A DNA stretch of 64,000 nucleotides, from the NCBI GenBank assembly GCA_033439265.1, contig JAVTVX010000035.1:12364001-12428000 (forward strand). The letters run 5' to 3'. Made by a program: the position numbers and the translations under genes. Below, piece after piece: positions 1 to 11,222 of this stretch (within the stretch, counting starts at the first letter, position 1; each line of letters begins with the position of its first letter). Source of the DNA: Dillenia suffruticosa. Lineage: Eukaryota > Streptophyta > Magnoliopsida > Dilleniales > Dilleniaceae. The notes beneath the pieces were generated by a model, which did no database searches, was not told the DNA's origin, and was given only the letters and a program-made list of their open reading frames with translations.

Positions 1-150
1 GTTGAATCTGAATCCAAAATGAGAAAATGAGGTGTCGTATCAGTATCTTGGACATCAGAGAAATGGAAAAAAAAAAAAATGGGTCTCTTGAATGCAACCA
101 AAACCATCTATGGATCTCCATCTCATACCACTAGCATATACTATTTTAAT

Positions 151-172
151 TCTCTCTCTCTCTCTCTCTCTC
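151..172. repeat. (TC)n microsatellite
   Basis: Eleven TC units lie about 27 bases before the ATG of the broken SDR copy at 199. Pyrimidine runs of this kind are common in plant 5' leaders, so this is probably the old leader of that gene copy. Confidence 0.85.
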
Positions 173-198
173 ATACACATATACACAAAATTTGGGAA

Positions 199-275
199 AT
201 GGAGGATGGGTCGAGTCTTTTGGACAACAAATTCGTAATGGTGACGGGTGCCTCTTCGGGTATTGGCCATGATGA
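199..275 (+). pseudogene. Broken first exon of an SDR gene
   Basis: The reading frame from the ATG at 199 gives MEDGSSLLDNKFVMVTGASS followed by GIG. This is the start of a short-chain dehydrogenase/reductase: a first beta strand (KFVMVTG) and the glycine-rich NAD(P)-binding motif TGxxxGIG. Similarity to the intact exon at 5401-5722 stops right after GIG; the frame then runs into unrelated sequence and ends at 312. Known plant relatives are annotated as 3-oxoacyl-ACP-reductase FabG-like proteins and continue for about 250 residues that are absent here. Both SDR pieces lie in the same direction about 5.2 kb apart with a LINE between them, so this looks like a tandem duplicate cut by a rearrangement. 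Substrate cannot be inferred. Confidence 0.7.
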
Positions 276-312
276 TAATTTTATGTCGCGTAACTCTTGC
301 TCACAGTGGTAA

Positions 313-600
313 AGCTGACCGGTACCATTATTCAAATTTATGAGAGAAAACAATATGGATATGGTTTTCAGCATGGCGAAATACTCTTAATTTTACTTCG
401 AAATTTACAGGATTAATCATAATTAATTTGTAAATGATTTTTAACAACAAACTATGCCTTTATCCCAACGATTGAGGTCGATTATTTGAAAAAAAAAATT
501 TACGTTGATTAAAAAAATAATAATAAAAATAAAAATACAAAAATAAATAAATAAATTAAAATAGTACCAAAAAAAGTAAAAAAAAAGAACAAAAATAAAT
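313..600. other. AT-rich spacer
   Basis: Sequence between the SDR fragment and the LINE tail. It contains A-rich and AAATA-type simple repeats from about 488 that may belong to the LINE 3' tail. No gene seen. Confidence 0.5.
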
Positions 601-3545
601 AAATAGATAAATATATAAATGAATATCTAAAATATTTATGTTTAATTTGTGTGAATTTTTCTACGCCACTCATTTCTATCCAAAAAGATTTTCTCGTCCA
701 AACATTTCACTATCTTGTTTTTACGTATAATTTACATCCAAATTTTCAATAGTTTATCTCTACGTTTTACTGAATTTTTTATATTTAAATTCTCAATTAT
801 CATAACCAGTAATTCTTTAGGTCTTCCTTTGTACATACCCAAATAATCTCAAACGACACTCTCACATTTTATTTATAATTGAACTAATTCCGATTTTGTT
901 ACGAATCTCTTCATTTTTAATTATATTTATTTTAATTTTGCAATATATCTATCTAAGCGTGGTTTTTGTTCTTGTTACTATTTAATAGCCCAACGCTCAA
1001 TACTATATAGTAGTGCAGGTCTCACCACGATTCTATAGAATTTTCCCTTCAAATGCAATAATATCGTGCAATAGCAGAGGACTCCAAATGCCCTTATCCA
1101 CTTCATCTAACCCACTTGAATCCTATGATTCACATCCCATCTATATTGCCAACATTTTAAACAATAAAATTTAAATATTTAAATCGTTCACTTTTAGATA
1201 TTGTTTGTTCATCTAATTTAATTGTTTTTTCATCATTCCAATAATTGTCGCTAAATATATAACTCATATATTTAGTTTTCGATTTATTCAATTTAAACCC
1301 TCTGGATTTCAGTATAACCCTCAATAACTCTAATTTTGCATTGATACTCTCGTTAATTTCATCAACTAATACTATATCATTTATAAAAAACAGACACTAT
1401 GATATTTTATCTTGGATACTTTTTGTAATTTCGTCTATTACTATCGTGAAAAAATGAGACTTAATGCTGAATTTTGATGGAGTCCAATGTTAATGGGAAA
1501 ACTATCACTCGAATCCCCACAAATTTTTACATTAGTTACAATTCTCTCATACATATTCTTAATGAGATTAACGTATTTCAAGAAAATCTCTTTTTTATCA
1601 GAGCTCATTACAATATATCTCTAGAAACCCTATCATATGCTTTTTCTAAATCAATGAATACCATATGTGGATCTCTTTTATGTACTCTATATGTCTCTAT
1701 CAAATATCTTAATAAATGGATTGTTTCCGTGGTGGATTTGTCTGTCATAAATTCAAACTGATTTTAAAACATATTTATCTTCAATTTTAACCAATACTCT
1801 ATCATTTTTTCCTATAATTTTATAGTATGGCTCATAAATTTAATTTCTCTATAATTAGAATAATATTGTGTGTCTCATTTATTCTTATATAGCAGTATAA
1901 TTGTACTCTTCCTCCATATTTAGGGTATTCTCTTGGTCTCTTAAATTTTATTGAAAATATCCGTTAAAATTATTATACCAAATTCATTTAAATATTTCCA
2001 TACTTATATGAAAATTCCATCAGACCATATAACTTTATTATTTTTCATTTTCTTTAAAACTTTCTTTACTTCATAAGGACGAATTTTACTATTAAAATCT
2101 CTATTAATATCTTCTACAAATATATCGATACTTTTTATATATGTTGTACTTTCAACATTATAGAGGTTATCAAAATAATTCTTCCAACCTTTTAATATGT
2201 TATCATTCTTTACAAATATATTATTGGTTGCACTCTTGATACAGCTAATACCATTTAAATCTTTTTCCTTCCGTTCTCTTAACTTGACAATTCTATAGAT
2301 CCCTTTTTTTCCGTCTTTAGTTTTCGATCTTTTGTATAATTTATTATACACCATGCTCTTTGATTTCTGGATAACTTTTTTCACCTCTTTCTTTGCACTT
2401 TTATATTTTTCATATGCATCGTTACTACTATTGTCTTTAAGATTCCTATAACACTCTGGTTTGATCTGGATAGCAGTTTGTATTTTTTTATTCCACCACC
2501 TGCTTTCTTACCCATTGGGGCCTGACACTTAGAGACATCCAGAATCTCTCTACCTACGTTCTTAATATTAGTAGATATTTCTTTCTATATTGTTTCCGAA
2601 TCATCATTAATAGACCAATTTGCTATTTGAATTAATTTATCTATAAAAGTTATAACTTTTTCTTCTTTTAGATTCTACCACTTAATTTTAGACTCCACAA
2701 ATGAATGATACTTTTTTTTCTTTTTAGACAAACGTATATCTAAAACTAAGAGTGTATACTAAGTCGTCTCACTTTCTCTCGGTATAACTTTACAATCCTT
2801 ACAGGTCATTCTATAATCTCTCTTAATGAGAAAGAAATCTATTTGAATAGTATTAAACTCACTTCTATATATAACTAAGTACGATTCTTTTTTCTTAAAA
2901 ATAGTGTTTACAATTAGTAGATCGAATGTTGTGGCAAACTCAAAAATGGTACCTCTTGCCTTATTTCTATTACCAAATCCAAAGTTTTTATGTACGACTT
3001 CAAATCCGTCGTTCCTCTCTCCTACATGTCCATTTAAGTCTCCTCCGATAAATATTTTCTCTCTGCTAGGTATGGTTTGTATAAATTCATCCAAATCCTC
3101 TCAAAATTGTCTTTTACTAATCGTTTCTATACCTATTTGGGATGCATATACACTAACTATATTAACTACATTTTCACCATCTACTAACTTGATAAGTATA
3201 ATTTTATCTCATTTTTTTCTTATTTATATTATATCATCTAATAGATCTTTATCTATAATTATTTTTACCTCATTCTTAGTTCTATCTCTACCTGTGTACC
3301 AAATCTTCTTGCCATAAGATTCTACTATTCTCGCTTTCTTCCCAATTCATTTAGTTTCTTGAAAACACATGATATAGATTTTTTATCTATTTATTATTTC
3401 TTCTACTCTCCTAATTTATCGGTCAAAGATTCTATATTCTAAGTGGTTAAACTTATTCTATTTTCGTGGACTAACTTATTTACATGCACTCTAGGATCCC
3501 TTATTAACTTGTCGTTACATCTGGGGATCCCAATTGTACTATTTA
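600..3545 (-). mobile_element. RTE-clade LINE, degenerate
   Basis: Read on the minus strand, this is a single-ORF non-LTR retrotransposon of the RTE type seen in plants, whose protein is often annotated 'craniofacial development protein 2-like'. Near 3470-3430 an endonuclease start (NIESLTDK) is visible. At 3094-2759 comes the endonuclease core with GGDLNGHVG, NTIFKKK and QIDFFL. At 2384-2004 comes the reverse-transcriptase entry region (EVKKVLKKMKNNK). Around 1500 comes a GLHQxSALS block, and near 1390 FFINDIVLVDE, which stands where active copies have FADD, so the catalytic aspartate pair is lost. Near 1030 is a PALLYSIERWA block and near 660 a C-terminal DRNEW motif. Frame changes and stops are frequent. 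The 3' end near 600-490 runs into short A-rich repeats, as RTE tails do. Nearly full-length but dead; exact ends and target-site duplications were not found. Confidence 0.8.
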
Positions 3546-5297
3546 GATGATTTTAGAAAATTTTATATTAAGATAAAAAATCTTATGATGAAGAAATTTT
3601 TTTCTAAAAAATTATATACAAAAAGAAAAAAGCCAAGATCAAGACATTCTAAGAGGCTTGATCACAAACGAGAAAGGAGAAAGGCAAAATGAAAGATTTG
3701 CATTAAAAGAAAATGCTATTTGTTGCTTGGGATATTTGAGAATATTTACCCTTCACGATTGGAATAAAAATTTTAAAATTTTTATACTTAAGAATTAAAA
3801 ATTTTGACAAAATAATCTAAATATCCTTGAAAATTCTTAAATCTCTGTTTTTTCTTTTTTTTTTTTTATAAAAAAATACAATCAAACAAAATTGAATCGG
3901 AAAAAATACTGTGCAAGGGATAAAAATCTTAAATCTCTTCTCTCTCTTCTCTCCACCCCGTGTTTCTCTCTCTCTCCTTTGTTTTCTTTTTCTCTCGTCT
4001 CTCCTCCTCCATCGGTTTTCTCTCTCCTCTGTGCTCCATCAGGAGTTTGCAAAACCAAATAAACAATTTCGGTAAAAAATTCACTAGCAACCTAGTTCAA
4101 TCAAACAAAAATCAAACAAAAACAACAATAGTCTAATAAGAAACACAAATTAAAGATGAGTCAGATAACAAAACGTAGAAGTATGCAAAAACTGGAACGT
4201 AGCCGTGAGTTACCATTAGCATCTTTTGGGATTGATTAAAATTTGTGATGGAAGAAAAATTTTGTTAGCTCTCGTTTCTCTTGTTCTCTCGTTCTCTCTC
4301 CTTTCTTCTCCGCTCGAAATTTGCAAAACTCTTCAGTTTTTAAGTTGCATGTTCAATAACTTAAAAAAATGGCTGAGATCATTTTTGTCTTCCTAAAAAA
4401 GAAAAGAAAATTAAAATTCCAAGTAATAAGAGCTCATTTTGCCACTAATATGTTGTCTTTGTCTTAATTTTCATCCTTAATATTAATCCAAATCTTTAAT
4501 TCAAAAAACACATAATCAACATGTTAGATATCGAGACGCCAATTTTGAAATAGTCCAACCAGGGTAGTGTTTCTTCAAGGTAAGAAAGGAAAAAATGAAA
4601 ATTACAAGAAAGGAAAGAGAGGAAAGTTTGGGGGAGAAAAAAATTAAGTATTCTACTTTATTTATGAGCAAACTTTAAATTATCTAATAAAATAGAAGAA
4701 CGTGAGCATACAAAAATAACCTAAAATTTTGTCTCAATTTCATTACTTTCGGGAACTAAATTTTTATTATTTAATTATTAAATAAATTATTAAAATGTGA
4801 CCCATGTATTATTTAATTATTAAATAATTTATTAAATATTTTGCATTGCATTTAACATGTATTGATTTTTTTATTTAATTATTAAATAAATTATGGTCAT
4901 CAGACCTGCTTTACTAAATAAATTAGACAAATACACAATCAACATGCTATGTCTGATTATGACCCCTGCGTACTTGCGGCACGACCATGCTAGCAAGAGA
5001 TGACGTGGTTAAAAATATTAATATTTATTATTAAATGTTTAATTTAAATTATAATTAATTTCAAGTGAAATAAATTTGTCTTTAACCTATCACCAAGATA
5101 TCAACTCAACACAAATTTCTCCTTTTGTCCAAAAATGATTTTTTTTTTTGTTACATGAGAGGATAATGGGAATTGCTAAAATATATATGTTTATAAAATT
5201 TTGAAAATGAGTCTGAGCATAATTGAGTAAAAACTCTTTATCACTTGTATGCATATAAAAAAAATAATGAGGTCCAACTCTGGGGATGTAGCACTAT
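3546..5297. other. Intergenic AT-rich DNA
   Basis: No coding frame I can support. It holds two CT-rich stretches (about 3940-4030 and 4265-4320). It also holds three copies of a TTTAATTATTAAATAA-type palindrome at about 4770-4890. Confidence 0.6.
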
Positions 5298-5305
5298 TAT
5301 ATATA
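5298..5305 (+). promoter_or_regulatory. Candidate TATA box of the SDR exon
   Basis: TATATATA about 96 bases before the ATG at 5401. A second TATAAAA at 5366-5372 is only 29 bases from the ATG and would leave almost no leader, so the upstream one is preferred. Assigned by position only. Confidence 0.35.
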
Positions 5306-5335
5306 GTAGTTTATTTACCCCTTTCATCGAATAGA

Positions 5336-5406
5336 AAATTTGGAAATGGAGGAGAGGTGTCAAGCTATAAAAGAGAAAAACACATTCTTCAAATTTGGAA
5401 ATGGAG
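5336..5406 (+). repeat. 16-bp direct repeat across the SDR start codon
   Basis: The exact 16-mer AAATTTGGAAATGGAG occurs at 5336-5351 and 5391-5406, 55 bases apart, each carrying an ATG. The second ATG (5401) opens the SDR frame; the first (5346) opens a different frame that runs over it. Confidence 0.85.
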
Positions 5407-5722
5407 AAGGTGTCGAGTCATCTAGAGGTGTGGCATCGTTTGGAAAACAAAGTGGTCATGGAGACAGGCGCCCCTTCTGGCATTGGGCGCGAGTTCTGCC
5501 TTGACCTCGCGGCAGCTGGCTGCAAAGTCATTGCTGCTGCCCGCCGTCTCCCCCGTCTTGTCTCTCTCTGTGACCAAATCTACGCTTCCACTTCCCAACT
5601 AGCTGCCGTTGCCATTGAACTTGACATCAGTTCCGACGGTGGAGCCATCGAGGCCACTGTTCAGAAGGCCTGGGACGCCTTTGGCCGAATTGATGCCCTC
5701 GTAAACAATGCTGGTGTTAGAG
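5401..5722 (+). CDS. SDR (FabG-like) first exon, rest of gene not in window
   Basis: The 107-codon open exon starts [20 protein letters not shown]. It has the cofactor motif TGAPSGIG (about residues 24-31), then a Rossmann-type run with AAARR after the second beta strand, ELDIS (third strand) and the family signature NNAG in VNNAGVRG near the end. A plant splice donor (AG|GTAGTT) follows at 5723, the point where I recall related plant genes having intron 1 (after NNAGxRG). SDRs of this class are NAD(P)H oxidoreductases of about 270-280 residues; the catalytic Tyr-Lys region should lie in later exons, which I do not find. The supposed intron instead enters retrotransposon sequence from about 5.9 kb. 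The ATG at 5401 was chosen because the family proteins begin there; two codons in the cofactor region (METGAP) differ from the common MVTGAS. Probably a severed or pseudogenised copy. Confidence 0.7.
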
Positions 5723-5888
5723 GTAGTTATTAACCACACTTCTATAAATCAATTCACCAAAGTAAAGGTTCATATGATATCGAAGGAATTAATGTCCACG
5801 TGGGGCATCTTTCCATAGTTGGAAAATGGAAATTTTCCACTTTTCATATGTATAAATGGTAACTGATAGAATTTGAATTCTCTACAAT
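5723..5888 (+). other. Start of SDR intron 1
   Basis: Non-coding DNA after a good GT donor at 5723, running up to the copia fossil. No acceptor plus second exon is seen before the retrotransposon begins. Confidence 0.45.
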
Positions 5889-6204
5889 ATGTGGTGACGG
5901 AGATATATGGAAACTAAAAAAAAAAAAACTATTGTACAAAAAATTATGTAGAGGCACGATTGAGAGAGAAGGAGAAAATTCTGTGAAGAAAATTTTGTGT
6001 CACCGGATTTCGATTGTGGTGTTGTGGTGCTGCGGTGATAGCTCGAGTTTCGTGGTTATCATCCCGACGACGAGGTCGTTTGATCGAGATTCGTGGTTCC
6101 TCGGATTTTTTGCGATCTACTCTTTGAGATATGCCCGAAAACCCTAATCTTTTATGATTCCAAAAATTTCGCACGCTTCCGCATGTGTATGTGCATATAA
6201 ATCC
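5889..6204 (+). mobile_element. Possible 5' LTR of the copia fossil
   Basis: The stretch begins TGTGGTGACGG and ends ...ATCCA five bases before a primer-binding site. No second LTR copy exists in the window, so the left edge is a guess. Confidence 0.35.
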
Positions 6205-6209
6205 AAAAT

Positions 6210-6221
6210 TGGTATCAGAGC
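6210..6221 (+). promoter_or_regulatory. Primer-binding site of the copia fossil (tRNA-iMet)
   Basis: TGGTATCAGAGC is the standard plant retrotransposon primer site complementary to the 3' end of initiator methionine tRNA. It fixes the element on the plus strand. Confidence 0.85.
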
Positions 6222-9200
6222 GTAGGGTTGGATTTTTCGGAATATTTTCGGGTATAAAAAAATATGGGGTTGTAAAAATGAGTTTCGGATCACGGATGAG
6301 TTTCGTGAATCCGAATATACCGTGACGTTACCCATGTCACGTAGATCTTAAATATATTTTTTTCTGAATTTTTGGAGTATGTTTTAGTCATGAAAATTAA
6401 AGTTAAAATTTTCACCTCTAAGGGTGCCCAAAACTTAAAAACCTATACCTATCCGTGTAGAGAGATTTTTGATCTAAATAAATGGCATATTTGTGTTCCA
6501 TGTGCATTGATCTACGATTTGATATGCATTTTGCATTGAATGGTTGTCGGAAACTGGGTTTTCCGGTGAGGTCGCGGAGGGCCAAAATTTGGATATATGA
6601 TTCGCCATGTCTAGGCCTTGAATCTTTCAAAAAAAGGAGTTTGAAATATTTTTGAGAAGTCCAAAAATATTTTTTGGTAGAAATCGCCGTAAAAAAATAA
6701 GCCGGAAATGGGTTTTTGGAGAACTGGATCAAAAAACCCAGTTGCAGATCCGTCGGGTAAGGAAGAAGAGGTCCAGACCCGCAGGAGCGTGCAGGACACG
6801 CGCATAGAAGCGCATCCAGCAGGCGTGTGGAGCTCACACGTGAGCAAGGCGCATGAGCCGGTTTGGAACCGGAGTGGGTCAGAGCGGGTCAAGATCCGAC
6901 CCGTGAACCGACACTTGTCGGGTTGAACCCGATCCCATTTACCACAGTCGGGTCAACCTGACCCGTTGACCGACCCGGCTGACTCAGCGTGACATTCGCG
7001 CTGCGACTAGGAGCGCGTGAGCCGAGCCGCAACAGGCATGTGGCGGCGCGTGAGAAACGCGCCGCGACTGAGCGTGCGTTAGCCGAGCCGCGTCTAGCGC
7101 GTGGACACGCGTAAGAAATGCGCCGCGACTTAGCGCACGTGAGCCGAGCCGAGCCAGGCGCGTGGCAGCGCGTGAATGGCGCACCGCGTGTCTGGCGTGT
7201 GACCCAGGCTCCTGCCGGCGCGTGGAGGCGCGTGGCAGGGCCTGCAGACATGCCGCCAGTGAGTGGTGGCGCGTGGGGACCCCAGCGGCGCATCAGGTCG
7301 TCTAAAATTGATTTTTTCAAATTTTTTTGGGTCCTATGTGCATATTTGTGACTATTTGTGAGATTTTGTGCGCCGAATTAAAGTCCGGATGGTGAGATGA
7401 GATCTCGGGTTGTGGTGTATGGTGTCCGTTGACATGCTCACTTTGGGGTCAATACTCGATTCATTTTGGATTATTAATTCGTAGGGTGCACGAAATTGTA
7501 AAAATAAGTATTATTAGTAACTGACGTCTCTTTCTTTCTATGTGACAGAGACAATAACCGCGACAAAAGGTATCGTACTTGATCTCGTTAAGGGAGACAA
7601 GTTGAACAGTGATAATTATGAGATTTGGTACCATAAAATTAAATTTGTCTTCGAGGAGCAGGACCTAGCGGAGGTTCTACTACACGAGATGACAGACCCT
7701 AAGATGGGTGATACGCCTCAGATGAAACTAGATGAGGAGGCGTATCGTGCATGGAAGAGGAAGGATGGCCAAGTTAGGGTCATCCTCCTTAGCAGCATGC
7801 ACGATGATCTGATTCCGGTGTACGAGCAGTATCCTACTGCGATGTCGGTTTGGAGTGCTCTAAGAGAGCACCTTGGCTCCCGGTCAGCTCCTAAGTTGAG
7901 GATGCTGACTTATAGGTTTATCACCTATAAGAAGAGACCCGATCATACCATGAAGCAGCATTTGATGCATATATCAAGTATGATCGCTTCTCTAAAGAAC
8001 ATGAGTGAGCCAATGTCTGATGAGTTTCAAGTATTGGGAGTAATCCAATCCTTGCCTGACTCGTGGGATGTGGTGAAGACCTATCTCACGCACACTGAGA
8101 GTATTCATACTTTCATGGACGTGCGTAGGCATTGTGAGCTCGAGGAGGAGCGCCAGGAGGTGGCTAGGTCGGTTTCCGGTCATGCCTATATGGCGGAGTC
8201 GGGTAAGGGCTCCAAGGGCGTCAAGCGTAAATGGCGCAAGCAGGACAAGAAACCTAGCCAGACAAAGAGGAAGCCATCAGCGAAGACTGGTGACAGAGGG
8301 CAGAAACGTAAGAAGAAGGAGCTTGACAAGAGCAGAGTCCGATACTACGTTTGTGGCAAATCTGGGCATTTCGCTAGCGAGTGTGGCGAGCTAAAGATAT
8401 GTCCTTCTTCTTTACATGGTATGAGTTATGTTTCATCCACTATGATGCTTACTAACTCTTCTCCTTTGTGGATTGTATACTCAGGAGCCACCAACCATGT
8501 AGCTCGAGATAGGAATGCATATGTGGAGTTCCGCCGATTGAGTCCCCAAGCGAGGAGGCTGTACATGGGGAACGGAGCATTTGTGGTTGTGAAGGGGATT
8601 GGTACATGCAAACTGATGCTGCCAAGTAACCAAGTCCTATATCTGCATGATGTGTTGTATGCTCCCGAGATTTGGCGGAATCTCATATCTGTCATTTGTT
8701 TAGATTGTTTAGGATACTCTGTCATTTTCAGAAATTTGAGTGTTTCTGTCATCTATGATAACTCTATTTTATGTACTGGTTTAGTCCATGATGGACTTTA
8801 TGCATTGGATTTGGTTTCCTTTAATAAAATTTCTGATTTGTCTCCTATTGCGTATACATCTGATAGCGTAGTTGATGATATTTCCATTTGACATATTAGA
8901 CTTGGCCACATAGGGTAAGAGAGAATGAATCGGTTAGCTACGAATGGCTTGTTGGGCCCGCTAACCCGGTTCGAGTTGCCCTTATATGAGTTTTGCCTAG
9001 CCGAAAAAGCGACGAGGAAACCATTTAGAAAGGCAATGAGGGCTGGGACCCCATTGTAATTGATCCACTCCGATATTTGTGGACCTATGAATGTGAGAGC
9101 CCGAAACGGAACCACGTATTTTATTACGTTCATAGATGATTACACGCGTTTCGGTTACGGCTACCTAATCTCGCACAAGTCTGAGGCATTAAATTGCTTT

Positions 9201-10275
9201 AGGAGGTTTATCAGCGAGATAGAAAACCAGTTAGACTTAAGAATTAAAACTCTCAAAACCGATCCAGTACGGGAGTATTTGTCTGAGGAGTTTAAAGAGC
9301 TCTGTTTCGAGAAGGACATTACGAGAGAGTTGACTGTTCCTGCTACTCCCCAGTAGAACGGGGTAGCCGAGAGAAGGAATAGGAGTCTGTTGGAAATGGT
9401 GAGATCGATGATGGCGCAGGCCAATTTAGCTATCTCCCACTGGAGAGATGCATTGTTGACTGCTACCTACGTTGTTAACCGCGTTCTAACCAAGGTCGTA
9501 GTTAGTACCCCATACGAGCTTTGGACAGGGAGGCAGCCTGACCTTAGCCATTTGAGACCATAGGGTTGTGCCGCATACGTTCACGATTCCTCACACCCAC
9601 ACGGCAAGTTAGGCCCGCGAGGAAAGAAATGTATCTTTGTAAGGTACTCTGAACATTCTAAGGGACATATATTCCTAGGTGAACGTACGGTTGGCATGGT
9701 CTCCGAGATCGAATCTCGTAATGTTACGTTCCTGGAAAACGATTTCCCTAAGAGAGGCAAAATCGATCAGGATTTCACATTTTATGAGATGGGTGAGCCT
9801 GACGACCCAACTGAGCCCAGGGGTGGGACCCAAGAGCCTGAAAAGGATCTTGGTCCTAGTGGGAGTAACCCATCTCGAGGTGAGAAGGCTCCTCCTCATA
9901 GGAGTAGTCGGGGACATGTACCCAGACGTCATTTTCTGATAGAGGATGAGATTCTCATCGTGACTTCCGAGGATGATGAGAAACCTCAAACTTTTTAGAA
10001 GGCTCTCCAGAGTCCTATGAAGGACTAATGGCTGGAGGCCATGAAAGAAGAGATGGAATCAATGAGGATCAACAGGGTCTGGGACCTAGTTGACTTACCT
10101 GAGAATAGAAGGGCCATAGGGAACAAGTGGGTTCTCAAAATCAAAAGAAAAGCCGACAGATCGGTGGAAAGATACAAAACCCGTCTAGTAGCCAAGGGTT
10201 ACACACAGACAAAAGGTATTAATTACGAGAAGACTTTCTCTCCCTAGTCAAATTTACATCGATTCGTCTACTCCC
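6222..10275 (+). mobile_element. Ty1/copia fossil, internal region
   Basis: Plus-strand internal part of a copia element. A long leader (6222-about 7540) is followed by a gag-like frame (7542-8300) and a zinc-knuckle-like stretch near 8340-8390. Next come an aspartic-protease region (about 8460-8890), integrase (about 9060-9660; HSDICGPM, FIDDYTR) and the start of reverse transcriptase (10041-10247; WVLKIKRK, RLVAKGYTQ). Order gag-PR-INT-RT is diagnostic of copia. The body then passes directly into a gypsy fossil; the rest of RT, RNase H and the 3' LTR are not seen. Broken, with several breaks; moderately old. The clade was not assigned with confidence. Confidence 0.8.
7003..7185 (+). repeat. 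61-bp tandem repeat, three copies, GC-rich
   Basis: Units begin GCGACTAGGAG (7003), GCGACTGAGCG (7064) and GCGACTTAGCG (7125). The spacing is exactly 61 bases and each contains GCCGAGCC and a GCGTG-rich half. They lie in the untranslated leader of the copia fossil, within a GC-rich block (about 6740-7290) that contrasts with the AT-rich surroundings. Confidence 0.8.
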
Positions 10276-11177
10276 TCCTACGGGAGTTCGATCACAGGTA
10301 CTTCTCTGAGTTCTAGCAGGACCATAAGAGGACAAAGTTTCTGCACTTGCGGCAAGGAACTAGGATAGTGACAGAGTATGAGACGGAGATGAGGCGACCA
10401 GCTGCTTTCGTTCCAGACTTGGAGACGCTGAAACAGTTACGGTTCAAGTTTAAGGATGGCCTCAACTTGAACATCAAGAGGTATATGACAGTGACTCTTA
10501 GTCTCTCCTTTGCAGAGATCGTGGACTCAGCACTTAGGGCGGAGGAGATCGTCCGTGCTGAGGGCAGACAGCGGGAGTATAAAGAGCAAAGGAAGAAGAG
10601 ATTTGGGGCTTCTTTGAGCCAGGGCTCGAAGAAGGGCAGGACTTCAGGATATCAGAGAGGCTCTTCTCAGCCGAGATAGACACATACTAGGTAGGAATCA
10701 CGACTTTAGGGGTTTAGAGCACCGGCCCCTAGTGCCACTACTCAGACTTCAGATTAGCGGCACCCCTTTTGCTGTCGATGTGGTGGACACCATCTTTTTG
10801 GAGAGTGTAGGGTGCCTGTTACATGCTTCCAACCAGGAGCGCCTACCCTGAGTTGGGATTGGAGGTCAGATAGATTCAAGACATTTGAGTGTTTCCCGAG
10901 GAGGACAACAGGGAACACCTGCGCACTCGAGTCATACCGCTCCACAGACAGTAGTTGGGAGCGACACGGTTCCAGGACCATTCTAACAGCAGCAGAGGAC
11001 ACATGCCCATGTATACTCAATGACGTAGGAGGACGCTCAGGCGAGTTCTGACGTGATTATTGATGCTCCTCTCACTGATCCCCATGTTTAAACATATTTT
11101 TTTTATGTACCTTTTTTTGAACACCATCACTAGTTAAAATCTTAGAGACTTAACTATGTTGGTATGTATATACATTT

Positions 11178-11222
<45 letters not shown>

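Noticed and set aside
6889-7320. 143-residue minus-strand frame, GC-rich
   Set aside because: It lies across the 61-bp tandem repeats of the copia leader, where GC richness removes stops. The repeat period explains the pattern.
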